Below, piece after piece: positions 1 through 15,100 of a stretch of 64,000 nt of DNA. Every line of letters starts with the position of its first letter. Within the stretch, counting starts at the first letter, position 1. This DNA comes from Antedon mediterranea. Lineage: Eukaryota > Echinodermata > Crinoidea > Comatulida > Antedonidae. The notes below the pieces were generated by a model that saw only the letters and a list, made by a program, of their open reading frames with translations, was not told the DNA's origin and searched no databases. Location: the NCBI RefSeq assembly GCF_964355755.1, contig NC_092678.1:9456922-9520921 (forward strand), written 5' to 3'. The position numbers and the translations under genes are program-made.

Positions 1-1937
1 TCTATCTCTTTCTCTCGCTGATCTATCTCTCTCGCTGATCTATCTCTCTCGCTGATCTATCTCTCTCTCGCTGATCTATCTCTCTCTCCTCGATCTATCT
101 ATCTCACTCTCGCTGATCTATCTATCTCTCTCTCGCTGATCTACCTATCTCTCTCTCGCTGATCTATCTCTCTCTCGCTGATCTACCTCTCTCTCTCTCT
201 ATCTCTCGCTGATCTATCTCTCTCTCTCTCTCTCTCTCGCTGATCTAACTCTCTCTCTCTCTCTCTGATCTATCTCTCTCTCTCGCTGATCTATCTCTCT
301 CTTGATGATCTATCTCTCTCTCTCTCGCTGATCTATCTATCTCTCTCTCGCTGATCTATCTCTCTCTCGCTGATCTATCTCTCTCTCGCTGATCTATCTA
401 TCTCTCACGCTGATCTATCTCTCTCTCGCTGATCTATCTATCTCTGTCTCGCTGATCTATCTATCTCTCTCTCGCTGATCTATCTATCTCTCTCTCTCGC
501 TGATCTCTCTCTCTCTCGCTGATCTAACTCTCTCTCTCTGATCTATCTCTCTCTCTCGCTGATCTATCTCTCTCTTGCTGATCTATCTCTCTCTCTCTCG
601 CTGATCTATCTATCTCTCTCTCGCTGATCTATCTCTCTCTCGCTGATCTATCTCTCGCGCGCTGATCTATCTATCTCTCTCGCTGATCTATCTCTCTCTC
701 GCTGATCTATCTCTCTCTCGCTGATCTATCTATCTCTCTCGCTGATCTATCTATCTCTCTCTCGCTGATCTATCTGTGTCTCGCTGATCTGTCTCTCTCT
801 CTCGCTGATCTATCTATCTCTCTCTCGCTGATCTATCTCTCTCTCGCTGATCTATCTATCTCTCCCACGCTGATCTATCTATCTCTCTCTCTCGCTGATC
901 TATCTCTCTCTCGCTGATCGATCTATCTATCTCTCTCTCGCTGATCTATCTATCTCTCTCTCGCTGATCTATCTCTGTCTCGCTGATCTATCTATCTCTC
1001 TCACGCTGATCTATCTCTCTCCCGCTGATCTATCTATCTCTCTCTCGCTGATCGATCTATCTCTGTCTCGCTGATCTATCTATCTCTCTCTTGCTGATCT
1101 ATCTATCTCTCTCTGATCTATCTATCTCTCTCTCGCTGATCTATCTCTCTCTCGATGATCTATCTCTCTCTCGCTGATCTATCTATCTCTCTCGCTGATC
1201 TATCTATCTCTCACTGATCTATCTGTGTCTCTCTGATCTGTCTCTCCCTCGTTGATGTATCTCTCTCTCGCTGAACTATATCTCTCTCACTGATCTATCT
1301 CTCTCTCGCTGATCTATCTCTCTCTCGCTGATCTATCTCTCTCTCGCTGATCTATCTCTCTCGCTGATCTATCTATCTCTCTCTCTCTCGCTGATCTATC
1401 TCTCTCTCGCTGATCGATCTATCTATCTCTCTCTCTCTCTCGCTGATCTATCTCTCTCTCTCGCTGATCTATCTATCTCTCTCACGCTGATCTATCTCTC
1501 TCCCGCTGATCTATCTATCTCTCTCTCGCTGATCTATCTATCTCTCTCGCCGATCTATCTCTCTCTCGCTGATCTATCTATCTCTCTCGCTGATCTATCT
1601 CTCTCTCGCTGATCTATCTATCTCTCTCTCGCTGATCTATCTCTCTCTCGCTGATCTATATCTCTCTCGCTGATCGATCTATCTATCTCTCTCTCTCGCT
1701 GATCTATATATCTCTCTCTCGCTGATCTATCTCTCTCGCTGATCTATCTCTCTCTCGCTGATCTATCTATCTCTCTCTCGATGATCTATCTCTCTCTTGA
1801 TGATCTATCTATCTCTCTCTCGCTGATCTATCTCTCTCTCGCTGATCTATCTCTCTCTCGCTGATCTACCTATCTCTCTCTCGCTGATCTATCTCTCTCT
1901 CGCTGATCTACCTCTCTCTCTCTCTATCTCTCGCTGA

Positions 1938-1974
<37 letters not shown>

Positions 1975-4900
1975 TCTAACTCTCTCTCTCTCTCTGATCT
2001 ATCTCTCTCTCTCGCTGATCTATCTCTCTCTTGATGATCTATCTCTCTCTCTCTCGCTGATCTATCTATCTCTCTCTCGCTGATCTATCTCTCTCTCGCT
2101 GATCTATCTCTCTCTCGCTGATCTATCTATCTCTCACGCTGATCTATCTCTCTCTCGCTGATCTATCTATCTCTGTCTCGCTGATCTATCTATTTCTCTC
2201 TCGCTGATCTATCTATCTCTCTCTCTCGCTGATCTCTCTCTCTCTCGCTGATCTAACTCTCTCTCTCTGATCTATCTCTCTCTCTCGCTGATCTATCTCT
2301 CTCTTGCTGATCTATCTCTCTCTCTCTCTCTCGCTGATCTATCTATCTCTCTCTCGCTGATCTATCTCTCTCTCGCTGATCTATCTCTCGCGCGCTGATC
2401 TATCTATCTCTCTCGCTGATCTATCTCTCTCTCGCTGATCTATCTCTCTCTCGCTGATCTATCTATCTCTCTCGCTGATCTATCTATCTCTCTCTCGCTG
2501 ATCTATCTGTGTCTCGCTGATCTGTCTCTCTCTCTCGCTGATCTATCTATCTCTCTCTCGCTGATCTATCTCTCTCTCGCTGATCTATCTATCTCTCCCA
2601 CGCTGATCTATCTATCTCTCTCTCTCGCTGATCTATCTCTCTCTCGCTGATCGATCTATCTATCTCTCTCTCGCTGATCTATCTATCTCTCTCTCGCTGA
2701 TCTATCTCTGTCTCGCTGATCTATCTATCTCTCTCACGCTGATCTATCTCTCTCCCGCTGATCTATCTATCTCTCTCTCGCTGATCGATCTATCTCTGTC
2801 TCGCTGATCTATCTATCTCTCTCTTGCTGATCTATCTATCTCTCTCTGATCTATCTATCTCTCTCTCGCTGATATATCTCTCTCTCGATGATCTATCTCT
2901 CTCTCGCTGATCTATCTATCTCTCTCGCTGATCTATCTATCTCTCACTGATCTATCTGTGTCTCTCTGATCTGTCTCTCCCTCGTTGATGTATCTCTCTC
3001 TCGCTGAACTATATCTCTCTCACTGATCTATCTCTCTCTCGCTGATCTATCTCTCTCTCGCTGATCTATCTCTCTCTCGCTGATCTATCTCTCTCGCTGA
3101 TCTATCTATCTCTCTGTCTCTCTCGCTGATCTATCTCTCTCTCGCTTATCGATCTATCTATCTCTCTCTCTCTCTCGCTGATCTATCTCTCTCTCTCGCT
3201 GATCTATCTATCTCTCTCACGCTGATCTATCTCTCTCCCGCTGATCTATCTATCTCTCTCTCGCTGATCTATCTATCTCTCTCGCCGATCTATCTCTCTC
3301 TCGCTGATCTATCTATCTCTCTCGCTGATCTATCTCTCTCTCGCTGATCTATCTATCTCTCTCTCGCTGATCTATCTCTCTCTCGCTGATCTATATCTCT
3401 CTCGCTGATCGATATATCTATCTCTCTCTCTCGCTGATCTATATATCTCTCTCTCGCTGATCTATCTCTCTCGCTGATCTATCTCTCTCTCGCTGATCTA
3501 TCTATCTCTCTCTCGATGATCTATCTCTCTCTTGATGATCTATCTATCTCTCTCTCGCTGATCTATCTCTCTCTCGCTGATCTATCTCTCTCTCGCTGAT
3601 CTATCTATCTCTCTCACGCTGATCTATCTCTCTCTCGCTGATCTATCTATCTCTGTCTCGCTGATCTATCTATCTCTCTCTCGCTGATCTATCTATCTCT
3701 CTCTCGCTGATCTCTCTCTCTCTCGCTGATCTATCTCTCTCTCTCTAGCTGATCTATCTCTCTCTCGCTGATCTATCTCTCTTTCTTTCGCTGATCTATC
3801 TCTCTCTCGCTGATCTATCTCTCTCTCTCTCGCTGATCTATCTCTCTCTCGCTGATCTATCTCTCTCTCGCTGATCTAACTCTCTCTCTCTGATCTATCT
3901 CTCTCTCGCTGATCTATCTCTCTCTCTCGCTGATCTAACTATCTCTCTCTCTGATCTATCTCTCTCTCTCTCGCTGATCTATCTCTCTCTCGCTGATCTA
4001 TCTCTCTCTCGCTGATCTATCTCTCTCTCGCTGATCTATCTCTCTTGCGCTGATCTATCTATCTTTCTCTCGCTGATCTATCTCTCTCTCACTGATCTAT
4101 CTCTCTCTCGCTGATCTATCTCTCTCTCTCTTTCGCTGATCTATCTGTGTCTCGCTGATCTGTCTCTCTCTCGCTGATGTATCTCTCTCTTGCTGATCTA
4201 TATCTCTCTCACTGATCTATCTCTCTCTCTCGCTGATCTATCTCTCTCTCTCGCTGATCTATCTCTCTCTCGCTGATCTATCTCTCTCGCTGATCTATCT
4301 ATCTCTCTCTCTCTCGCTGATCTATCTCTCTCTCGCTGATCGATCTATCTATCTCTCTCTCGCTGATCTATCTCTCTCTCGCTGATCTTTCTATCTCTCT
4401 CACGCTGATCTATCTCTCTCCCGCTGATCTATCTATCTCTCTCTCGCTGATCTATCTATCTCTCTCGCCGATCTATCTCTCTCTCGCTGATCTATCTATC
4501 TCTCTCGCTGATCTATCTCTCTCTCGCTGGTCTATCTATCTCTCTCTCGCTGATCTATCTCTCTCTCGCTGATCGATCTATCTATCTCTCTCTCTCGCTG
4601 ATCTATATATCTCTCTCTCGCTGATCTATCTCTCTCTCGCTGATCTATCTCTCTCTGGCTGATCTATCTATCTCTCTCTCGATGATCTATCTCTCTCGCT
4701 GATCTATCTATCTCTCTCTCGCTGATCTATCTCTCTCTCGCTGATCTATCTCTCTCTCTCGCTGATCTATCTCTCTCGCTGATCTATCTATCTCTCTCTT
4801 TCGCTGATCTATCTCTTTCTCTCGCTGATCTATCTCTCTCGCTGATCTATCTCTCTCGCTGATCTATCTCTCTCTCGCTGATCTATCTCTCTCTCCTCGA

Positions 4901-5321
4901 TCTATCTATCTCTCTCTCGCAGATCTATCTCTCTCTCTCGCTGATCTATCTATCTCTCTCTCGCTGATCCATCTATATTTCTCTCGCTGATCTATCTCTC
5001 TCTCGCTGATCTATCTATCTCTCTCGCTGATCTATCTATCTCTCTCTCGCTGATCTATCTATCTCTCTCTCGCTGATTTATCTCTCTCTCGCTGATCTAT
5101 CTATCTCTCTCTCACTGATCTATCTCTCTCTCTCGCTGATCTATCTATCTCGCTGATCTATCTCTCTCTTGCTGATCTATCTCTCACTCTCTCGCTGATC
5201 TATCTCTTTCTCGCTGATCTATCTCTCTCTCGCTGATCTATCTCTCTCTCGCTGATCTATATCTCTCTCGCTGATCTATATCTCTCTCGCTGATCTATCT
5301 CTCTCTCGCTGATCTATCTCT
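1..5321. repeat. Pyrimidine-rich satellite array, block 1
   Basis: Continuous tandem repeat of a 19 bp core CGCTGATCTATCTCTCTCT with 15-27 bp variants; an extra CTAT or additional CT pairs change the length. The plus strand is almost free of A/G runs outside GCTGATC, so the two strands differ strongly in composition. Nearly every monomer carries GATC. Variant monomers recur at long range: the rare variant CTCTCGCGCGCTGATC is seen near 655 and 2391, about 1736 bp apart, which shows a higher-order unit. No gene is visible; TGA in TGATC falls in all frames because the monomer is not a multiple of three. Confidence 0.97.
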
Positions 5322-7386
5322 AATTTTTGAATTTAAAAAAGTGGAAATTTTAGTCATTTTTGGAAAAAATTCCTATGGTCCCCCCAAGGGAAATTTTCGC
5401 AAAAATGGCCAAATTTTAACCCTTTTATTTTTTGACATAACTAGTTACTATGGCTCAATAAGATGATGTTAGCACAATATATTTGTAAAAAGGGCAATAT
5501 TATAGCATAATTATTGAATTTTAAAAAGTGGTGTCTCTATAAGATGATGTTAACACAATATATTTGCATAAATGCCAATATTATAGCATAATTATTGAAT
5601 ATTAAAAAGTGGAGATTTTGGCAATTTTTCGAAAAAATTCCTATGGTCTCCATTAGGGAAATTTTCAAAAATGTCCAAATTTTGGTCCTTTTATTTTTTG
5701 AATAACTAGTTACTATGGCTCTATAAGATGATGTTAACACAATATATGTGCATAAATGGCAATATTATATTCTAATTATTGAATTTAAAAAATTTGAAAT
5801 TTTGGCCATTTTTCGAAAAATGTCTATAGTCCCCCGCAGGGAAACTTTCGCAAAAATTGCCAAATTTCAAACGTTTTATTTGTTGACATAACTAGTTACT
5901 ATGGCTCTATAAGATGATGTTAGCTCAATATATTTGCATAAATGGCAATATTATAGCATAATTTTTTAATTTTAAACAATGGAAATTTTGACGATTTTTC
6001 GAGAAAAAAAATCCTATGGTCCCCCGCAGGGAAATTGTTCGAAAAATGGCCAAATTTTGACCTTTTATTTCTTGAAATAACTAGTTAGTATGGCTCTATA
6101 AGATGATGTTAACACAATATATGCCCATAAATGGCAATATTATAGCCTAATTATAGAATTTTGAAAATTGGAAATTTTTGCCATTTTTCGAAAAAATTCC
6201 TATGGTCCCCCGCAGGGATATTTTCGCAAAAAAATTGCCAAACTTCAAACCTTTTATTAGTCGCGTGGACGCGACTCTACCGTTCACTATGTCGGTCGGT
6301 CTGTCGGTCTGTCTGTCGGTCCGGTATCACTTTGCGTTTTATCGCTTTTCTGTACTTTTTGAACTGTTTTGATGTACAGAAAAGTTTTCAAGTACATTAC
6401 TTTTTGAAAGTTCATTTCTTTCTTAGAGCACGCAACTTATTGTTGTTGGCCTTGTTTTTTGACATAACTAGTTACTATGGCTCTATAAGTTGATGTTTAC
6501 ACAACATATGTGCATAAATGGCAATATTATAGTCTAATTATTGAATTTTAAAAGGTGGAAATTTTGGTCATTTTGCGAAAAAATTTCTGTGGTCCCCCGC
6601 AGTGAAATTTTCGAAAAATAGCAAAATTTCGACCCTTTTATTTTTTGACGTAACTAGTTACTCTGGCTGTATAAGATGATGTCAGCACAATATATTTGCA
6701 TAAATGGCAATATTATAGCATAATTTTCGAATTTTAAAAAGTGGAAATTTTGGCCATTTTTCGAAAAAATTCATATAGTCCCCCGTAGGGAAATTTTCGA
6801 AAAATGGCCTATTTATTGAATTTTAAACGGTGGACATTTTGGTTAATGTTAGCAAAAAATATCTGTATAAATGGCAACATTATAGCATACTTTTCGAATT
6901 CTGAAAAGTGGAAATTTTTGCCCATTTTCGAAAAAAATTCCTATGGTCCCCCACAGGAAAATATTCGAAAAATTTCCAAATTTTCACCCTTTTATTTTTT
7001 GACATAACTAGTTACTATGGCTCTATAAGATGATGTTAGCACAATATATTTGCATAAATGGCAATATTATAGCATAATTATTGAATTTTAAAAAGTGGGA
7101 ATATTTGCCATTTTTGGAAAAAATTCTTATGGTCCCCCGTAGAAAAATTTTTCTAAAAATGGCCAAATTTCGACCTTTTTATTTTTTGACATAACTAGTC
7201 ACTATGGCTCTATAAGATGATGTTAGAAAAATATATGTGTATAAATGGCAATATTATAGCATAATTATTTAATTTTAAAAAGTGGAAAATGTTGCCATTT
7301 TTCGGAAAAAGTCCTATGGTCCCCACAAGAAAATTTTCGAAAAATGGCCAAATTTCAACCCTTTTATTTTTCGACATAACTAGTTA
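5322..7386. repeat. AT-rich ~187 bp tandem repeat island inside the satellite
   Basis: About ten imperfect copies of a unit of roughly 183-190 bp, marked by ACTAGTTACTATGGCTCTA near 5439, 5704, 5890, 6079, 6467, 6653, 7006, 7196 and 7379. The interval is about twice the unit where a copy is fused or carries an insertion. Each unit holds an imperfect inverted repeat: GGCCATTTTTCGAAAA pairs with TTTTCGAAAAATGGCC across a loop containing TATGGTCCCCCGCAG. The array starts and stops abruptly against CT-rich satellite on both sides. Open frames of 60-110 codons here are not conserved between copies, so I call no gene. Confidence 0.9.
6259..6453. mobile_element. Unclassified ~190 bp insertion in one 187 bp repeat copy
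   Basis: This stretch interrupts the expected CCTTTTATT/TTTTTTGACATAAC junction of a repeat unit. It begins with the hairpin GTCGCGTGGACGCGAC and then has a short GTCGGTCTGTCGGTCTGTC simple repeat, followed by unrelated AT-rich sequence ending near TTGTTGTTGGCC. Length and position suggest a small inserted or retroposed element. I cannot assign a family and see no clear target duplication. Confidence 0.5.
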
Positions 7387-10300
7387 CCTCTCTCTCGCTG
7401 ATCTATATCTCTCTCGCTGATCTATCTATCTCTCTCACGCTGATCTATCTCTCTCTCGCTGATCTATCAATCTCTGTCTCGCTGATCTATCTATCTCTCT
7501 CTCTCTCGCTGATCTATCTATCTCTCTCTCGCTGATCTCTCTCTTTCTCTCGCTGATCTAACTCTCTCTCTCTTTCTGATCTATCTCTCTCTCTCGCTGA
7601 TCTATCTCTCTCTTGCTGATCTATCTCTCTCTCTCTCTTGCTGATCTATCTATCTCTCTCTCGCTGATCTATCTCTCTCTCGCTGATCTATCTCTCTCTC
7701 GCTGATCTATCTCTCTCGCGCTGATCTGTCTATCTCTCTCGCTGATCTATCTCTCTCTCTCGCTGATCTATCTCTCTCTCGCTGATCTATCTATCTCTCT
7801 CGCTGATCTATCTATCTCTCTCTCGCTGATCTATCTGTGTCTCGCTGATCTGTCTCTCTCTCTCTCGCTGATCTATCTATCTTTCTCTCGCTGATCTATC
7901 TCTCTCTCGCTGATCTATCTATCTCTCTCACGCTGATCTATCTATCTCTCTCTCGCTGATCTATCTCTCTCTCGCTGATCTACCTATCTCTCTCTCGCGG
8001 ATCTATCTCTCTCTCGCTGATCTATCTCTCTCTCTCTAGCTGATCTATCTCTCTCTCGCTGATCTATCTCTCTTTCTTTCGCTGATCTATCTCTCTCTCG
8101 CTGATCTATCTCTCTCTCTCGCTGATCTATCTCTCTCTCGCTGATCTATCTCTCTCTCGCTGATCTAACTCTCTCTCTCTGATCTATCTCTCTCTCGCTG
8201 ATCTATCTCTCTCTCGCTGATCTAACTATCTCTCTCTCTGATCTATCTCTCTCTCTCTCGCTGATCTATCTCTCTTGCTGATCTATCTCTCTCTCTCTCT
8301 CGCTGATCTATCTCTCTCTCCCTAATCTATCTCTCTCTCTCGCTGATCTATCTCTCTCTCGCTGATCTATCTCTCTCTCGCTGATCTATCTCTCTCTCGC
8401 TGATCTATCTCTCTTGCGCTGATCTATCTATCTTTCTCTCGCTGATCTATCTCTCTCTCACTGATCTATCTCTCTCTCGCTGATCTATCTCTCTCTCTTT
8501 CGCTGATCTATCTGTGTCTCGCTGATCTGTCTCTCTCTCGCTGATGTATCTCTCTCTCGCTGATCTATATCTCTCTCACTGATCTATCTCTCTCTCTCGC
8601 TGATCTATCTCTCTCTCTCGCTGATCTATCTCTCTCTCGCTGATCTAACTCTCTCTCTCTGATCTATCTCTCTCTCTCGCTGATCTATATCTCTCTTGAT
8701 GATCTATCTCTCTCTCTCTCTCGCTGATCTATCTATCTCTCTCTCGCTGATCTATCTCTCTCTCGCTGATCTATCTCTCTCTCGCTGATCTATCTATCTC
8801 TCTCACGCTGATCTATCTCTCTCTCGCTGATCTATCTATCTCTGTCTCGCTGATCTATCTATCTCTCTCTCGCTTATCTATCTATCTCTCTCTCGCTGAT
8901 CTCTCTCTCTCTCGCTGATCTAACTCTCTCTCTGATCTATCTCTCTCTCTCGCTGATCTATCTCTCTCTTGCTGATCTATCTCTCTCTCTCTCTCTCGCT
9001 GATCTATCTATCTCTCTCTCGCTGATCTATCTCTCTCTCGCTGATCTATCTCTCGCGCGCTGATCTATCTATCTCTCTCGCTGATCTATCTATCTCTCGC
9101 TGATCTATCTCTCTCTCGCTGATCTATCTATCTCTCTCGCTGATCTATCTATCTCTCTCTCGCTGATCTATCTGTGTCTCGCTGATCTGTCTCTCTCTCT
9201 CTCGCTGATCTATCTATCTCTCTCTCGCTGATCTATCTCTCTCTCGCTGATCTATCTATCTCTCTTACGCTGATCTATCTATCTCTCTCTCTCGCTGATC
9301 TATCTCTCTCTCGCTGATCGATCTATCTATCTCTCTCTCGCTGATCTATCTATCTCTCTCTCGCTGATCTATCTCTGTCTCGCTGATCTATCTATCTCTC
9401 TCATGCTGATCTATCTCTCTCCCGCTGATCTATCTATCTCTCTCTCGCTGATCGATCTATCTATCTCTGTCTCGCTGATCTATCTATCTCTTTCTTGCTG
9501 ATCTATCTATCTCTCTCTGATCTATCTATCTCTCTCTCGCTGACCTATCTCTCTCTCGATGATCTATCTCTCTCTCGCTGATCTATCTATCTCTCTCGCT
9601 GATCTATCTATCTCTCACTGATCTATCTGTGTCTCTCTGATCTGTCTCTCCCTCGCTGATGTATCTCTCTCTCGCTGAACTATATCTCTCTCACTGATCT
9701 ATCTCTCTCTCGCTGATCTATCTCTCTCTCGCTGATCTATCTCTCTCTCGCTGATCTATCTCTCTCGCTGATCTATCTATCTCTCTCCCGCTGATCTATC
9801 TATATCTCTCTCGCTGATCTATCTATCTCTCTCGGATCTATCTCTCTCTCGCTGATCTATCTATCTCTCTCGCTGATCTATCTCTCTCTCGCTGGTCTAT
9901 CTATCTCTCTCTCGCTGATCTATCTCTCTCTCGCTGATCGATCTATCTATCTCTCTCTCGCTGATCTATATATCTCTCTCTCGCTGATCTATCTCTCTCT
10001 CGCTGATCTATCTCTCTCTGGCTGATCTATCTATCTCTCTCTCGATGATCTATCTCTCTCGCTGATCTATCTATCTCTCTCTCGCTGATCTATCTCTCTC
10101 TCGCTGATCTATCTCTCTCTCTCTCACTGATCTATCTCTCTCTCGCTGATCTATCTCTCTCTCGCTGATCTAACTCTCTCTCTCTGATCTATCTCTCTCT
10201 CGCTGATCTATCTCTCTCTCGCTGATCTAACTATCTCTCTCTCTGATCTATCTCTCTCTCTCTCGCTGATCTATCTCTCTCTCGCTGATCTATCTCTCTC

Positions 10301-12146
10301 TCGCTGATCTATCTCTCTCTCGCTGATCTATCTCTCTTGCGCTGATCTATCTATCTTTCTCTCGCTGATCTATCTCTCTCTCACTGATCTATCTCTCTCT
10401 CGCTGATCTATCTCTCTCTCTTTCGCTGATCTATCTGTGTCTCGCTGATCTGTCTCTCTCTCGCTGATGTATCTCTCTCTCGCTGATCTATATCTCTCTC
10501 ACTGATCTATCTTTCTCTCTCGCTGATCTATCTCTCTCTCTCGCTGATCTATCTCTCTCTCGCTGATCTATCTCTCTCGCTGATCTATCTATCTCTCTCT
10601 CTCTCGCTGATCTATCTCTCTCTCGCTGATCGATCTATCTATCTCTCTCTCGCTGATCTATCTCTCTCTCGCTGATCTTTCTATCTCTCTCACGCTGATC
10701 TATCTCTCTCCCGCTGATCTATCTATCTCTCTCTCGCTGATCTATCTATCTCTCTCGCCGATCTATCTCTCTCTCGCTGATCTATCTATCTCTCTCGCTG
10801 ATCTATCTCTCTATCGGTGGTCTATCTATCTCTCTCTCGCTGATCTATCTCTCTCTCGCTGATCGATCTATCTATCTCTCTCTCTCGCTGATCTATATAT
10901 CTCTCTCTCGCTGATCTATCTCTCTCTCGCTGATCTATCTCTCTCTGGCTGATCTATCTATCTCTCTCTCGATGATCTATCTCTCTCGCTGATCTATCTA
11001 ACTCTCTCTCGCTGATCTATCTCTCTCTCGCTGATCTATCTCTCTCTCTCACTGATCTATCTCTCTCGCTGATCTATCTATCTCTCTCTTTCGCTGATCT
11101 ATCTCTTTCTCTCGCTGATCTATCTCTCTCGCTGATCTATCTCTCTCGCTGATCTATCTCTCTCTCGCTGATCTATCTCTCTCTCCTCGATCTATCTATC
11201 TCACTCTCGCTGATCTATCTATCTCTCTCTCGCTGATCTACCTATCTTTCTCTCGCTGATCTATCTCTCTCTCGCTGATCTACCTCTCTCTCTCTATCTC
11301 TCGCTGATCTATCTCTCTCTCTCTCTCTCTCTCGCTGATCTAACTCTCTCTCTCTCTGATCTATCTCTCTCTCTCGCTGATCTATCTCTCTCTTGATGAT
11401 CTATCTCTCTCTCTCTCGCTGATCTATCTATCTCTCTCTCGCTGATCTATCTCTCTCTCGCTGATCTATCTATCTCCCTCACGCTGATCTATCTCTCTCT
11501 CGCCGATCTATCTATATCTGTCTCGCTGATCTATCTATCTCTCTCTCGCTTATCTATCTATCTCTCTCTCGCTGATCTCTCTCTCTCTCGCTGATCTAAC
11601 TCTCTCTCTCTGATCTATCTCTCTCTCTCGCTGATCTTTCTCTCTCTTGCTGATCTATCTCTCTCTCTCTCTCGCTGATCTATCTATCTCTCTCTCACTG
11701 ATCTATCTCTCTCTCGCTGATCTATCTCTCGCGCGCTGATCTATCTATCTCTCTCGCTGATCTATCTCTCTCTCGCTGATCTATCTCTCTCTCGCTGATC
11801 TATCTATCTCTCTCGCTGATCTATCTATCTCTCTCTCGCTGATCTATCTGTGTCTCGCTGATCTGTCTCTCTCTCTCTCGCTGATCTATCTATCTCTCTC
11901 TCGCTGATCTATCTCTCTCTCGCTGATCTATCTATCTCTCTCACACTGATCTATCTATCTCTCGCTGATCTATCTCTCTCGCTGATCTATCTATCTCTCT
12001 CTTTCGCTGATCTATCTCTCTCTCCTCGATCTATCTATCTCACTCTCGCTGATCTATCTATCTCTCTCTCTCGCTGATCTACCTATCTCTCTCTCGCTGA
12101 TCTATCTCTCTCTCGCTGATCTACCTCTCTCTCTATCTCTCGCTGG

Positions 12147-12183
<37 letters not shown>

Positions 12184-15100
12184 TCTAACTCTCTCTCTCT
12201 CTGATCTATCTCTCTCTCTCGCTGAACTATATCTCTCTTGATGATCTATCTCTCTCTCTCTCTCGCTGATCTATCTATCTCTCTCTCGCTGATCTATCTC
12301 TCTCTCGCTGATCTATCTCTCTCTCGCTGATCTATCTATCTCTCTCACGCTGATCTATCTCTCTCTCGCTGATCTATCTATCTCTGTCTCGCTGATCTAT
12401 CTATCTCTCTCTCGCTTATCTATCTATCTCTCTCTCGCTGATCTCTCTCTCTCTCGCTGATCTAACTCTCTCTCTCTGATCTATCTCTCTCTCTCGCTGA
12501 TCTATCTCTCTCTTGCTGATCTATCTCTCTCTCTCTCTCGCTGATCTATCTATCTCTCTCTCGCTGATCTATCTCTCTCTCGCTGATCTATCTCTCGCGC
12601 GCTGATCTATCTATCTCTCTCGCTGATCTATCTCTCTCTCGCTGATCTATCTCTCTCTCGCTGATCTATCTATCTCTCTCGCTGTTCTATCTATCTCTCT
12701 CTCGCTGATCTATCTGTGTCTCGCTGATCTGTCTCTCTCTCTCTCGTTGATCTATCTATCTCTCTCTCGCTGATCTATCTCTCTCTCGCTGATCTATCTA
12801 TCTCTCTTACGCTGATCTATCTATCTCTCTCTCTCGCTGATCTATCTCTCTCTCGCTGATCGATCTATCTATCTCTCTCTCGCTGATCTATCTATCTCTC
12901 TCTCGCTGATCTATCTCTGTCTCGCTGATCTATCTATCTCTCTCATGCTGATCTATCTCTCTCCCGCTGATCTATCTATCTCTCTCTCGCTGATCGATCT
13001 ATCTATCTCTGTCTCGCTGATCTATCTATCTCTTTCTTGCTGATCTATCTATCTCTCTCTGATCTATCTATCTCTCTCTCGCTGATCTATCTCTCTCTCG
13101 ATGATCTATCTCTCTCTCGCTGATCTATCTATCTCTCTCGCTGATCTATCTATCTCTCACTGATCTATCTGTGTCTCTCTGATCTGTCTCTCCCTCGCTG
13201 ATGTATCTCTCTCTCGCTGAACTATATCTCTCTCACTGATCTATCTCTCTCTCGCTGATCTATCTCTCTCTCGCTGATCTATCTCTCTCTCGCTGATCTA
13301 TCTCTCTCGCTTATCTATCTATCTCTCTCCCGCTGATCTATCTATATCTCTCTCGCTGATCTATCTATCTCTCTCGGATCTATCTCTCTCTCGCTGATCT
13401 ATCTATCTCTCTCGCTGATCTATCTCTCTCTCGCTGGTCTATCTATCTCTCTCTCGCTGATCTATCTCTCTCTCGCTGATCGATCTATCTATCTCTCTCT
13501 CGCTGATCTATATATCTCTCTCTCGCTGATCTATCTCTCTCTCGCTGATCTATCTCTCTCTGGCTGATCTATCTATCTCTCTCTCGATGATCTATCTCTC
13601 TCGCTGATCTATCTATCTCTCTCTCGCTGATCTATCTCTCTCTCGCTGATCTATCTCTCTCTCTCGCTGATCTATCTCTCTCGCTGATCTATCTATCTCT
13701 CTCTTTCGCTGATCTATCTCTTTCTCTCGCTGATCTATCTCTCTCGCTGATCTATCTCTCTCGCTGATCTATCTCTCTCGCTGATCTATCTCTCTCTCGC
13801 TGATCTATCTCTCTCTCCTCGATCTATCTATCTCACTCTCGCTGATCTATCTATCTCTCTCTCGCTGATCTACCTATCTCTCTCTCGCTGATCTATCTCT
13901 CTCTCGCTGATCTACCTCTCTCTCTCTCTATCTCTCGCTGATCTATCTCTCTCTCTCTCTCTCTCTCGCTGATCTAACTCTCTCTCTCTCTCTCTGATCT
14001 ATCTCTCTCTCGCTGATCTATCTCTCTCTTGATGATCTATCTCTCTCTCTCTCTCGCTGATCTATCTATCTCTCTCTCGCTGATCTATCTCTCTCTCGCT
14101 GATCTATCTCTCTCTCGCTGATCTATCTATCTCTCTCACGCTGATCTATCTCTCTCTCGCTGATCTATCTATCTCTGTCTCGCTGATCTATCTATCTCTC
14201 TCTCGCTGATCTATCTATCTCTCTCTCGCTGATCTCTCTCTCTCTCTCGCTGATCTATCTCTCTCTCTCTAGCTGATCTATCTCTCTCTCGCTGATCTAT
14301 CTCTCTTTCTTTCGCTGATCTATCTCTCTCTCGCTGATCTATCTCTCTCTCTCTCACTGATCTATCTCTCTCTCGCTGATCTATCTCTCTCTTGCTGATC
14401 TAACTCTCTCTCTCTGATCTATCTCTCTCTCGCTGATCTATCTCTCTCTCGCTGATCTAACTATCTCTCTCTCTGATCTATCTCTCTCTCTCTCGCTGAT
14501 CTATCTCTCTCTCGCTGATCTATCTCTCTCTCGCTGATCTATCTCTCTCTCGCTGATCTATCTCTCTCTCGCTGATCTATCTCTCTCGCTGATCTATCTA
14601 TCTCTCTCCCGCTGATCTATCTATATCTCTCTCGCTGATCTATCTATCTCTCTCGGGTCTATCTCTCTCTCGCTGATCTATCTATCTCTCTCGCTGGTCT
14701 ATCTATCTCTCTCTCGCTGGTCTATCTATCTCTCTCTCGCTGATCTATCTCTCTCTCGCTGATCGATCTATCTATCTCTCTCTCGCTGATCTATATGTCT
14801 CTCTCTCGCTGATCTATCTCTCTCTCGCTGATCTATCTCTCTCTGGCTGATCTATCTATCTCTCTCTCGCTGATCTATCTCTCTCTCGCTGATCTATCTA
14901 TCTCTCTCACGCTGATCTATCTCTCTCTCGCTGATCTATCTATCTCTGTCTCGCTGATCTATCTATCTCTCTCTCGCTGATCTATCTATCTCTCTCTCGC
15001 TGATCTCTCTCTCTCTCGCTGATCTATCTCTCTCTCTCTAGCTGATCTATCTCTCTCTCGCTGATCTATCTCTCTTTCTTTCGCTGATCTATCTCTCTCT

